NCBI RefSeq assembly: GCF_035046485.1
Contig: NC_085138.1
Location: forward strand, 67,510,580 to 67,574,579
Length of the DNA stretch: 64,000 nt
Direction of reading: 5' to 3'
Origin: Aedes albopictus
Lineage: Eukaryota; Arthropoda; Insecta; Diptera; Culicidae
Made by a program: the position numbers and the translations under genes. The number at the start of each line of letters is the position of its first letter. Position 1 is the first letter of the stretch. The notes under the pieces were generated by a model. It worked only from the letters and a program-made list of their open reading frames with translations, ran no database searches and was not told where the DNA came from. Positions 51,199-61,354 of the stretch are shown here, in pieces.

Positions 51199-51918
51199 TT
51201 TGGCTGTTCTATACGGAGTCATGGATTGATGGCGTCCGCTATGGCTATTGATGATCAAAATCATCAAATTGTTTGCTAAAACTTTACTTACTGCGTTTGT
51301 ACAGATTTGTTTGAACCTCACTGTACTTTCAGTGGAGCTTTTTTGTCGGATTCGCAGCTTTTCAGAAATGATCGCCTATGATTTTCTCGATATGTTCATC
51401 GCCTACGCTTTGATTTGCTTCGACCGGACCCATGAGACAAACTGATGTGTGCTTGATTGTGTGAGAGTGTGTGAAGTGAGGAAGATTTAGCGAGGTGTGT
51501 CTGTTTGTGTGTTGGTTCTGTTTCCATTTTCTTCATCATCATCTTCAGGTTTGTTTACCTCCCCTTTTTCGTGAAGAATCCCTGCATAGATAGCATGAAG
51601 ACCTTCAGTGTCGGTTCGTTTGTTGGCTGCGTGTACATTGTTTTTTTTTATGTGACACATTTCCAGAAACTGATGATTCTGTGTGTTATTTGCCCTGTCT
51701 TTAATCTTCACTCTTTTTAGGTCGAACCGATGATTCTCTGCGATGCTGTGATACATTAGCGCTGTGCGATCCCCGAGGCTGGTGATTTCGTGACTTGTTG
51801 CTGTGTGGTCCTGTTCCAGTAGTCGATCTAACGTGTTGTAGTGCGTCTTGTGTCCGCACATCCTCGTTCTCAGTCGGTTTGTTGTGATTCCTACATACGA
51901 TGCCTCGCAGTTCGAGCA

Positions 51919-53307
51919 CAGAGTAGTTTATTAAGGGTACCAAGACAGACGTGTCTGGTCAGGTATGCATGAGTTATTTTTCGTTAACTTCACCCGAAAA
52001 GACCCGAAGCTGAACCGAAATTTCTTATGGCAGATCCAACCAGCTGTTCTTGGTATTTTTTTCAAATCTTGAAACATCACAGAAAACTAGCAAATACCGT
52101 TGATATTTGCTACTAAGGAGTGTATCGGAAATTAACTATATATGTTCAAAACATCCTAAAAAATAATTTATTCGAGTTATAAATAATTTTATTTTTGGAG
52201 GTACTATATAAATCCTCAGAAAAAGGAATGGCACTTTTGCTTTTGTAAAAATAATTATTTTACATGGACATCAATCTCAAAGTTTAAACGCATGATCTTG
52301 AAATTTTGGACACCTCTTAAAAATTTAAATTTGCGGAAAAAAGGGAATTTTTTTTGATTTTTTAAAATATTTTAGCGCAAATATATTCTTTCCCAGATTG
52401 CTCATAATATAGGTAAAAAAATATTTTCAAGAAAAAATTCGACTCCATTTTAGCGCAATTCATAAAAATGAAAAAAGGTCATTTTTCAGGGACCCTATTT
52501 GTTGATGCTCATTCAAAGCACGATTACGCAAATAAAAAATACATCAAATTGATAATTCATTTTTTTTTATTGGAAATGTTTTTAAACTTAACGACGAGGT
52601 ATCTTTAGTAGAGAACGGAATTGTATAACCTTTGAAGATATTTAAAACAGACTGTCAAAGTTCAACAAAAAATTAGTGTTTTTTTAGGATAAACCATTTT
52701 TTAAATGTTGAGGGTTTTTCGATCATAAATATTTTTTTTAAGTTGGTGTTCGGTGATATGTTATGTGTACATAACTGCTAACAATAATTATTATTTCTTG
52801 GATTTTTCGCCGTACAAGTTTTATTCGCTACAGGTTATTGAAACGCTGAAAAATCTTTAAAAAACAACAATTTGTCCAAAACTTTAATTTGTGAGATGTA
52901 TTCATTCTACAATATTTTCAATAATGCTAAACATTTTTCAATTTTTTTCAGGCTGTTCTAAACTTGACTGTATTGTGAAGATTTGATAGAAGAACCGAAA
53001 TGATAAGACCAAACATGCTTCGAGATAGAGCATCCTGAATGTTTATAGTTAATTTCCGATACACTCCTTAGATCGCATCAGGTCGATGCCCGTTAGTCAT
53101 TGCCTCATGATTTCCTGTCTTATTTTTACTTTTGGAGGAAGTTTGTGTTTTATGGTGCAAAAAGTTTCCATAAAAAATTTCAATCATGATCAGTAATGAA
53201 CAGTTTTCCATAAGAAATTTCAAAAGTTCACCGAGCAACGGGAAATTTCACCGAGCGTTGGCAGCGTGCCGGACCACGCATTGGCTCACCCTTAATGTAC
53301 CTCCCTG
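51919..53307. mobile_element. hAT-like DNA transposon, 1389 bp
   Basis: The ends read inward are CAGAGTAGTTTATTAAGGGT and CAGGGAGGTACATTAAGGGT. The same 9 bases GTTCGAGCA (51910-51918 and 53308-53316) lie on both sides; an 8-bp hAT duplication plus one shared base is equally possible. It interrupts the Penelope GIY-YIG gene and carries a further element inside. No transposase is seen. Confidence 0.78.
52116..53068. mobile_element. TA-flanked DNA transposon (Tc1/mariner-type MITE), 953 bp
   Basis: 25-bp terminal inverted repeats beginning AGGAGTGTATCGGAAATTAA, flanked by TA on each side (52114-52115 and 53069-53070). The interior is AT-rich and non-coding. Nested inside the 51919-53307 element. 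Confidence 0.82.
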
Positions 53308-53501
53308 GTTCGAGCATGGTATATGGTAGACAACATTGGACTGGTTTTCTAGTGGTACGGGATCTTTTTCCTTGGAGAACATGTTGTTTACCTTCCGTAC
53401 GTTGTACTTGGCGAGTCGTACGTTTGTGTACTCCCGCCTGATGACCCTGTCGATCATGTTCGACAGGTGAGGTATGTTAGCCAACAAGAAAACGAGCATA
53501 T

Positions 53502-53756
53502 CGACAATGAATTTTCATAATGGCCTAACTGACTTGATCGATTTCTCTTCTTCAACTCTCTCTTTCGCTAATAACTTGATCAAAACAAACAAAATCATTA
53601 TTATTTTTGTTTCTATAGCAACATGTAGTCGTCTTCTTCGCATTTCAACCATAAAATCTTTGAAAAACTCAATACACATTCTGTGATAACACAAAGAGAG
53701 GATCGATGAAGAGAACTCGAAAATGTCAGTTAGGCCCAAATGAAAAATCAGTGTCG
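53502..53756. mobile_element. 255-bp foldback MITE inside the Penelope region
   Basis: The ends read inward are CGACAATGAATTTTCAT and CGACACTGATTTTTCAT, with arms of about 55 bp sharing GGCCTAACTGAC. ATAT lies on both sides (53498-53501 and 53757-53760). The related sequence at 50668-50778 has a single ATAT and no insert, a natural empty-site control. Confidence 0.85.
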
Positions 53757-53869
53757 ATATGTAAGTGTAGAGAGATAGGACCCTAAACCGATAAGCAAAA
53801 TTTGTAAAACGAAAACTGTTTAAAAATATCTTTTTAGAATCCTTGAGAAAGGTTAAGGGGTTATATATG

Positions 53870-54345
53870 TTGAGGTCGAGCAAAAAATCGATATTTTTAT
53901 TCTTTTATCTCAAAGTATGGGTTCTTAAGAATGCTGTGTCAAATTTTCATAGAGATCCAAGCAGTAAAAGCAAAGATACAGCGTTTTGCGCCTCGCTCCC
54001 TTATGGGCGCTTACTTTAAACTTGAAACTTTAAACGCGATTATCTCGGAAGTATGTTTTCCAAAAACGTCGATGCGGTGACTACGATTGCGGAAACAGTT
54101 CTCAACCGATTTCAACCAAACTTTTTTTGAGTGTTCGCTATTCATGTGTCGTGTCCTTGAACGATCGGAATATTAAAAAAATGTTTTTAGTTTCCAAACG
54201 GGGATATTTTTTTCAAAAAACATCACTTTTTTTATACAAAAAAATTATGAAAAAATCACAACGATAATATGAATTTTTCTTTGGAAAATGTTGATCGTTC
54301 AAGGACACGACACATGAATAGCGAACACTCAAAAAAATATTGCGA
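53870..54345. repeat. Foldback repeat with ~45-bp arms and flank
   Basis: The stretch from GAGTGTTCGCTATTCATGTG through CCTTGAACGATC at about 54128-54168 is repeated as its complement at about 54289-54333 around an AT-rich centre. MITE-like. The sequence 53870-54120 to its left has no recognised feature. Confidence 0.7.
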
Positions 54346-54518
54346 AGGATTAATTAACCGAGCTCAAATTTTGTAGCAACGATGCATATATAGTAGGTTG
54401 ACAAACAGTCAAAATTGGAGAGTTTTTGATGCACACTATGGAAAGTTACAGCATGTTGAACTTTTTTGTGAGAGAGAAAAAAAGTTGCCTATCCCAAATA
54501 TGTTGGCTTCCCCCTGTA

Positions 54519-55221
54519 TCTTTAAGATAATTATTACTGAGCTCTTCTATTAATTTCTTCAGTAATTCCTTATTTTGTACAAGATTTTCATACAAATTTT
54601 TGGTAGATTACTCCAGAAACTAGTTCAAGAACTTTTTTGTATAAACCCTTCCCAAGATTTCTTTTGATATTGCTTTTGGATTCTCTTAAAAAATCATCCA
54701 AAATTTTCTTTCGAAACGTCTCCCTCAGATTTCTATTGAAAAATCCTTAAGAACATCGTTTTTTATTCAGAAACTCTTTCAACAATTCTTTTAGAAGGTT
54801 TCCTCAATATTCATTCATAAAACAATCCTAATAAGATTTCTCCATGTATTTCTCCATGGATTTCAAGCCCTTGGAAAATATTGGATTTCTTCCGAAATTT
54901 AGTTTATGGATTCTTTCAGAATTTTTTCAGAAACTTTTCTTGGGTTGCTTCAAAAATTTCTCCAGCACTTCCTTCAGATATTCCCTCAATAATTTCTAAT
55001 ATTTCCCTTTGTTTTCTTTTAAGTAGAATACTTTGAAATCCTTCTGGAACTCCTCCATTACGATACTAATTAATTCTTTCAGGGATTTGTATTTTCTTTA
55101 TATTTAGAGAATGTATTAAGATGAAATCCCTGTACTTTTATAATTCTTTAAAATATTTTTCTTGAATTCATCATAGGATTTCTTTAGAAATGTTTCCACC
55201 AGTGATTTGTTCAGGAATTGC
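54519..55221. repeat. Ancient, decayed minisatellite-like DNA
   Basis: Frequent TTCCAGAAATTC, TTTCTCCA and TTCTTTCAG words with irregular spacing, resembling strongly mutated 12-bp units. No gene. Confidence 0.45.
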
Positions 55222-55225
55222 TTAA

Positions 55226-55340
55226 CCTTCCGTAACTCGCGCGGTGGACTACCTGCGTCAGCACCACGCTAATGCTGAGTACAAAAAGCGAGATTTTTTC
55301 AACGTGTTGTACAAAATACAACAGCGCGATCGTTCGAGGG
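55226..55340. mobile_element. 115-bp TTAA-flanked micro-MITE
   Basis: The ends read inward are CCTTCCGTAACTCGCGC and CCCTCGAACGATCGCGC, flanked by TTAA at 55222-55225 and 55341-55344, as for piggyBac-type elements. Too small to code for anything. Confidence 0.7.
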
Positions 55341-55344
55341 TTAA

Positions 55345-56540
55345 GGGATTTCACTCAAAACACTCACATGAATGCGTTCAGGAATCTCTTCAGGAATTCA
55401 ACTACTGAATCCTGCAGGAATTTATCCAGATATTATCACATTACATATTACTTTCAGTGATTGTATTCTTGACTGTAAATTCCACCATGGATTTCTTAAG
55501 GATTTCCTTCCATGTATTTTCGATGAAGTTCATCCGCCATTTCTCAAATGCAAACTGCCAGAATTTCTCCACGGATTCTTTAAGAAATTCATTCAGAAAT
55601 ATTTCCTAGGATATTCTACGGAAATTCGTGTAGAGGTATATCAATATCTTTTCTAGGGATCTTTGCAAACGCATATTTAGGCTTATGTTTCCTCAATTCT
55701 ACCAGAAGTATCCTCTGGAATTTCTTTAGATATGCCTGCAGAACTTGTTTGGATATTCCTCTAAAAGACCTAGAGATTTTTCTGAACATATTCCAGAAAT
55801 TGTACAAAAATTACTGAAGTATTCTCCAGGGAATCTCTAGTGGATCTTCCGAACAAATATTTGAAGGATTGTTTAAAGATTCCCTTAAAAAAAGACTTTG
55901 GAAATTGTAAGGAAAAAATCTTGAAATTTTCTGCCTTGAATTTATGAAACAATTTCTTAAGCTATCTCTGGAGCAATTTCAGGTTAAATTTCAACATTAA
56001 TACCCTGGAGCAAACACGAAGAAACTCCTTCAGGTACCTCCTTGATTCCTGGAAAAAACTATTAGAATTGTCAACGAACGTCTTAAACAAACGTCTGCAA
56101 TTTTTTTTTTAATTTCTTTTTATTCGTAAATTTTAACTTAGGCTAGTTCTTCACAGTCTGCAGAAATCGCAAACAAATGTGCTGGTTCAATTATTGATGA
56201 TATCCCTAAATAAGTTTCTGAGGGATCCCTTGTTGATTTCTGAAGGAACTTTTGGAAGATCTCCTGGATCATGGGCGAAACTACAGATTTTTGCCAGGGA
56301 TGCACCTCAAACAAATATTCATTAGTTCATCCATTCATCATTCATCGCCCCATATCTCACAGCAATGCATTCAAATTCTAGGGGGTACCTGGCACCCCCG
56401 GCAGCCCCGGTAGTTTCGCCTATGGATATACCTCTGAAGGATTCTAAGAAAATTTGGAGAGATTTGTACACAAAAAGCCTCGAAGTTTCTGAAGGCAATT
56501 GATTTCAAAATAAATGCCCGAGAAAATCCTAGCATTAATG
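55345..56540. repeat. Decayed minisatellite-like DNA
   Basis: Words such as TTCAGGAATTC and GGAATTTCTTTAG recur without register. Open frames of 60-94 codons here are short and domainless. Confidence 0.4.
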
Positions 56541-56559
56541 GAGTAATCCTGAAGGAACA

Positions 56560-56645
56560 TCTAAATTTATTATTATTGACTCTTTATTATGGGGATTTTC
56601 AGCCCGAGGCTGGTTCATCCCCGCAGGAACATCTAGAAAAATTCT
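56560..56645. repeat. SINE-tail-like fragment
   Basis: The sequence around GGGGATTTTCAGCCCGAGGCTGGTTCATCCC resembles the non-tRNA part of the SINE at 59608-59722 (TTTTTAGCCCCAGGTTAGTTCATTTCGGG), quoted here only in part. No A or B box is present. Confidence 0.4.
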
Positions 56646-56721
56646 AGCACTCTTATTTTTTTTTTTTGATGAATCCTTAGAGGAATATCTGAAAGCATCT
56701 GTCGAGCAATCCCTGCAGCTA

Positions 56722-57632
56722 CAGGGGATAGACAAAATGATCGGGACAGGCAAAATTTCCACTTTTCAAAAAGTGTTCAACTAGCTGTAACTTTTCGAAA
56801 AGTGCATCAAACATTCTCAAATTTTTACTGTATATTCATCAACTAGATGTGTATCAGTGGTCCAAAATTAGAAAAAAAAAACCGGGCCATTCTCCACGAA
56901 GTTATAAAGATTCTTGAAAAAGGTAAAATTATTCGATAGCCAACTTTGAGCTGTCATATCTCCGGATTCAATGAACCGATTGAAATAAAATTTTGACCAT
57001 TTATGACTTTTATAATGAGCTATGAAAAACTTAATATATTTAACACCGAAGAAAATTATAACGGTTAGATTATTTTTCTAATAAAACACCAAATTTGCCA
57101 AAAAATCAGCATCGTTTCAAAATTCTAGATGCAAAATATAGTTCATTTAATTTCCCTCTAATTGACTTATATATAAATGTGTTTTGAAGGAAAGTAACAA
57201 CATAGCCACCAATAAATTGAAAAAGTTATTGAATGCATATTAAAAATGGACCAATTTACTAAAAATCGTGAAAAAAATAAAATCGCTATAATTTTGTCTC
57301 TTGTTAAAAATTTCAAGTTAAGTCAAATGTTTTCCAGAGTTCATTATATAATTCATAAATGGTAAAAATTTCATTTCAATCGGTTCATTGAATCCGGAGA
57401 TATAAAAGCTCAAAGTTGGCTATTGGATAATTTTACCTTTTCCAAGAATCTTTATAACTTCGTGTAGAATGGCCCGATCTTTTTCAATTTGAACCACTGA
57501 TGCACAACTAGTTGATGCACTCACAGTAAAAATTTGAGAATATTTGATGCACTTTTCGAAAAGTTACAGCCGGTTGAACATTTTTTGAGAAGTGAAAATT
57601 TTGCTTGTCCCGATCATTTTGTCTATCCCCTG
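56722..57632. mobile_element. 911-bp mariner-type foldback transposon
   Basis: The left end CAGGGGATAGACAAAATGAT is mirrored at the right end, with TA on both sides (56720-56721 and 57633-57634). Inverted similarity continues far inward (AAGTTACAGC, CCAACTTTGAGCT, AATGAACCGATTGAAAT), giving arms of roughly 300 bp or more. Non-coding. The end sequence is related to those at 50486 and 54516. Confidence 0.88.
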
Positions 57633-57634
57633 TA

Positions 57635-58690
57635 CCTAGAAGAATCTTTAGAGGAAATACTGTAGAATTCATTCAAGGAAATCCTATCTTCTAAAAAAAT
57701 CCTATAAATTAAATAAATTCTATAATTTCTATATACATTTCTCCAAAAATTTCCAAGATTTTTTGTTAAGATTTTTCATAAATTCTTGTGGAGATTTTTC
57801 AGTAAACCATTTGAAAAATCTATTTATAAATCCTCCAAAGTTTACATTGAATAACCAAAATTACTCACGAATCCCGTCATGGATCATTTCAATAATACAT
57901 TTGGGAGTTTTCTTCGGGGATTGGGCCTGGAATTTTTTCAGAAATTCCATTAAGGATTCCTACAAAACTTGTGGTACATACAAGTATGTTCCGTTTTTGT
58001 CATTATGGTCCGCAATTTCAGTTGACAAAAACGGAGTGTTATCACTTCCTGGAAATATCAATCACCTGGAACGTGATTTCGATACCTTAACAAAGAAAAA
58101 ACATATTTCCTTCTTTCCGGAAGTCCTCTCTTCACGAGTTTTTTTTTTAAGATTCTTCCAGGTACAACTTTATATTTAGATTGCTATAGCAAGTTGTTCG
58201 GGAATACTTTGAGAAAATCTCAACGAATTTGTATATAGGTATGAAATCACTTGGAACTTTTCCAGAGCTTCGAATTCCCCAAAGAGACGAACCAGCCAAA
58301 GGCTTAAAATCTCTATAATAAAGACAAAACAATCAGATCGATCAATTTCCCAAGAAGTTCTTTCTGGAATTCCTCCGTGTTGTCACTACTAGTAATCGAA
58401 GATGATTAGGAAAATCATTCTGGGTTATAACCCATTCTATTGCAATTCATCCAAGAGTTGGTTTTGAGATTCGCCAATACATTCCTTCCGCAATTCCTAC
58501 AAAAATTCTTCCTATTCGTCAGACTGTCGTGATGGATCTTTTAAGATTTGTGTAGCATAATATCATTCAACAGTTTCTAATTGCTAAAGTGAAATAAGAA
58601 ACCATCTCAAATTTCACAACTATCTGTTCTACACAGACCCTCCAAGTAGACATTGAATAATAGCATGAGAAGCAGACTCATGAATTCACA
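57635..58690. other. AT-rich DNA with decayed minisatellite words
   Basis: Loose GGAATTCCTC and TTCCAGG words occur near 58370 and 58260. A 138-codon plus-strand frame (57763-58179) has no recognisable domain. Confidence 0.35.
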
Positions 58691-58696
58691 AGAATA

Positions 58697-58724
58697 AACA
58701 ACAAGTGCCTTCCGCACTTGTTGT
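58697..58724. repeat. Small perfect hairpin
   Basis: CAACAAGTGC and GCACTTGTTG separated by five bases. It overlaps the start of an 82-codon plus-strand frame (58705-58953) of unknown nature. Confidence 0.6.
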
Positions 58725-59182
58725 CCCAGAGAAAACTGTTACACTCGAAGTTATTGCTACCACATGTTTCTTTTCCGGTGGTCTAGAATGTACGACCCAA
58801 ACACAGCATGATTGTTGTGGCATAACATCACCCAAATTTCTTGCATATTTCCTTTTAGTAACCTTCGTCACCAAGACGTACGGAAATCGTACGCGATTGG
58901 TTGACTATGTTTTGAACTGCGTTTTATACACCGAATATGGTACCTCCCCTTAAAAATAAGCTGTGTAGAGTTAGGCATCGTAGATTAATCTTTAATGAAT
59001 AAAAATCAGTCTCATCCACTACGCGAACCTGAACGGATTGCCTCTCCAAAATATCACAGCCAAGATATAACATTTGTTTAACCTCCCCAAATACTCTTTC
59101 TGACACACCTCCAGGAGCACCCTTTAGGGTTCTCCCCGAAAGTTTTTCTATAATTTCATCAGGAGTTCTTTCTGGGAAAGCT

Positions 59183-59280
59183 TTTTGGTCTAGTGGCTAC
59201 CGCTCCTGATACCTTCTGTATATGAGGGTTCAATCCCTGGCTCGTCCCTTTCCTCATACTTTGTATATTTTTATCTACTT
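59183..59280 (+). mobile_element. tRNA-derived SINE fragment
   Basis: An A-box-like TGGTCTAGTGG near 59186 and a B box GGTTCAATCC at 59227-59236, spaced like a tRNA promoter, followed by T-rich sequence. There is no complementary acceptor stem, so it is a SINE-like polymerase III unit rather than a tRNA gene. Confidence 0.6.
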
Positions 59281-59607
59281 TCTTTATGCTCTCTTCTCTA
59301 CATATACATCTCATGTATAAACGCATGTTCGAAGCCATCGTAAAAATCCGTTTCCCTTCTTTCCAAAATCACAATAACCTTGTGCAGGCGAAGAGAACTC
59401 AACGGCGAACAAACGATTGCAATCATCACTTCCCTCGGCATCCCTACATTGCCCATAACTGTATATTTGTAACATTTGCAGTTTTTGTCAATATTGAGTT
59501 AATACCGGGGCTCATCTCCAAATCAACAGTACTTTCATCTATCCAAATGAACTTTATAAGTTTGTTCCACAAAATGTGAAAAAATACCATGTCGTTTTTT
59601 ATTTATT

Positions 59608-59722
59608 TTTTTTATCTGTATTAACGAGATTTTTAGCCCCAGGTTAGTTCATTTCGGGATTCGATCCCAGGTCCTCGGCGTGATAGTCAAGTGTTCTAAC
59701 TATCACACCAGGTCCGCTCCCC
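59608..59722 (-). mobile_element. tRNA-derived SINE
   Basis: On the minus strand: an A-box region TGGTGTGATAGTTAG, a B box GGGATCGAATCCC, a body with CTGGGGCTAAAAATC and an A-rich tail (TAAAAAAAATAAATAAAA near 59600). It resembles the tRNA-related SINEs known from Aedes; the family name is not determined. Confidence 0.72.
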
Positions 59723-59756
59723 AAGTCGTTTTGTCTCATTAACAAATATTAACGAA

Positions 59757-60025
59757 TGTAACCGCATAACGGTCACACTGGGAATACACACTGGCCTCAT
59801 AGCGTACAACCAATCATATTTTGCTCCTATATTTTTTCAACTAATAACCAGCATACAAAAAGATCTGTAGAAGATTTCATTGCGGAGTAATTAACTTTTA
59901 ATTTTTGCCATTTTTTTTTTTAATTTACATTCTTTTTAATACTAATGCAAGTTGCAAACTTTGAGTTTAATTTTCTCCAATGCCTACTTTTGTCAAATGT
60001 GACTGTTATGCAGTTATGGGCAGTA
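59757..60025. repeat. Possible MITE with short inverted ends
   Basis: CCGCATAACGGTCACA near 59768 is mirrored approximately near 60000-60023 (complement CTGCATAACAGTCACA). The interior is AT-rich. The target duplication is not clear. Confidence 0.45.
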
Positions 60026-60224
60026 ACATTGACCTGCAACCTCACGTAGCAGGCGCCAATGTCACCTGAAAATAGAAGATCGTCAATACTCACACAGTGA
60101 AGATATCTGTTGGTCCCAAGCAGCTATCTCATTGGTTCCTTGTGTGAGTGTAGCTAATCTGGCGATACTGGAGTAACAACTACGAGGGGTCAATAGAGCT
60201 CAACTTCATCAGGAGTTCCTTATG

Positions 60225-60680
60225 GAACTCGTGGCCGTGCGGTTAGCGGGGGCAACCCGGGTAGAGGTGAAATACTGACGATCAAAACGTGATATTGGTT
60301 TGATTGATATAAGAGATAAAAGATCTGAAAATAATATCTGAAAAATGTTCCTGGAATATCTGAACAATATCAAAATTTGATAATCTAAGATCAAGCGAAT
60401 AGCTTGCTGCTATTGGTTAGATCTTACAAGATCTAATTATGATCTGATGATGATGTTCCAGGAGTAAATTTTGGATATTATTTTCAGATCTTTCATCTCT
60501 TATATCAATCAAACCAATATCGCATTTTGACGTCAATATCAAAATATGCTATTATCGAGCTCTTTTCCTCTACCCGGGAGTCGTCTGGGCGTATCTTAAG
60601 CCTCGGAATCTGGGTTTGGTTCCCGCTCCAGTGGGTGGAAACTTTTCGTCAAACGAAAAATTCATCACTGGGGCACTGGG
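60225..60680 (+). mobile_element. tRNA-derived SINE interrupted by a MITE
   Basis: An A-box-like GTGGCCGTGCGGTTAGCGG at about 60231-60249 and a B-box-like GGTTTGGTTCC at 60613-60623 lie far too far apart, because a 323-bp palindromic element separates them. Discounting it gives normal tRNA-like spacing. Confidence 0.65.
60256..60578. mobile_element. 323-bp foldback MITE in the SINE
   Basis: The ends CCCGGGTAGAGG and CCTCTACCCGGG are perfect complements. Long inner arms match (GATATTGGTTTGATTGATAT and the complement near 60500, ATCTGAAAATAATATC and its complement). Non-coding. Confidence 0.82.
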
Positions 60681-60779
60681 TGTTCTGTGTGTTGTCCGTT
60701 GTCTAGTGTAAGTAATGTGTTCAGTCTTTGCAGCCTTTGGCTAAAGACAGTGTGAATTGTATTTTATAAAAGAAATTAT

Positions 60780-61320
60780 TTTAGAGTTTCCTACAGATGC
60801 TCCTCTTAAATTTTTTTCAAAAAATCTCCAAGCATTCTTTTATAAAATTTGCCATGGATTTCACTAGAAATTCCACCAGGCTTTCTTGCAGAGTAGCTTT
60901 TATGAGTTCCTTAAAATGAATTTTGCAGGAATTCCTTCAGCTTATTTTCCAGAGTTTACTTCAAAGATTTTTCCAGGAATCTTTCGAAAAATTTCCAGCG
61001 AATTCTTCCAGCGTTTACTCCAGAATTTTGTACTGGGCTTCCTTCACAGATTCATCCAGATTTTGCCCCAAGAATGTTTCAAGGGATTCCATTGGAAAGT
61101 TCCGAACGAATTTCTTGAAGGATTCTTCCAGAGATTCTTGCTAGATGTTTTCCAGTACTAATTCCTTCAGAAAATCGTACAATTTTTTTTTTAAGAAATT
61201 CTTCCAGGAGTTCCTACTGGAATACTCCTAGAAAATTTTCTTTGGATTCTTCCAGGAATTCATTCAATTTTTGTCGGGAATATATCCTAGAAGTTGCTAC
61301 ATAAATACCATTGGAAATTT
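60780..61320. repeat. Decayed minisatellite-like DNA
   Basis: Recurring TTCCAGGAATTC and TTCCTTCAG words. Two overlapping open frames (60886-61161 and 60923-61144) in different phases reflect the absence of stops in the ancestral unit. Confidence 0.45.
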
Positions 61321-61354
61321 GTCAGAAAAATATTCTGTAAATCATAGTGAGGTT

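Larger units (their letters stand above)
51487..53499 (-). pseudogene. Penelope-like element, GIY-YIG endonuclease end, interrupted
   Basis: The upstream part (53499-53317) reads the RT-to-endonuclease linker (FLLANIPHLS, NNMFSKEKDPVP) and the first half of the GIY-YIG motif (NVVYHIPCSN). The downstream part (51909-51487) supplies the second half (ASYVGITTNRL), then RTRMCGHKTHYN and a histidine-rich tail. The intervening insertion plus one 9-bp target copy is 1398 bp, a multiple of 3, and both parts share a frame. The reverse transcriptase that should lie upstream is absent, so this is a 5'-truncated copy. GIY-YIG endonucleases open the target for Penelope retrotransposition. Confidence 0.85.
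50486..54516. mobile_element. Mariner-like shell element holding a nested cluster
   Basis: The left end CAGGGGGTGACCAAAATG and the inward-read right end CAGGGGGAAGCCAACATA share the following GGGATAGGCAACTT and a CT-rich tail. Both are flanked by TA (50484-50485 and 54517-54518), as expected for Tc1/mariner-type elements. The ends match for only about 45 bp; beyond that the arms differ because other elements fill the interior. The two ends could belong to two separate elements. Confidence 0.5.

Noticed and set aside
59183..60623. Functional tRNA genes
   Set aside because: A and B box-like motifs are present, but no matching acceptor stems or complete cloverleaf; A-rich tails and decayed bodies fit SINEs.
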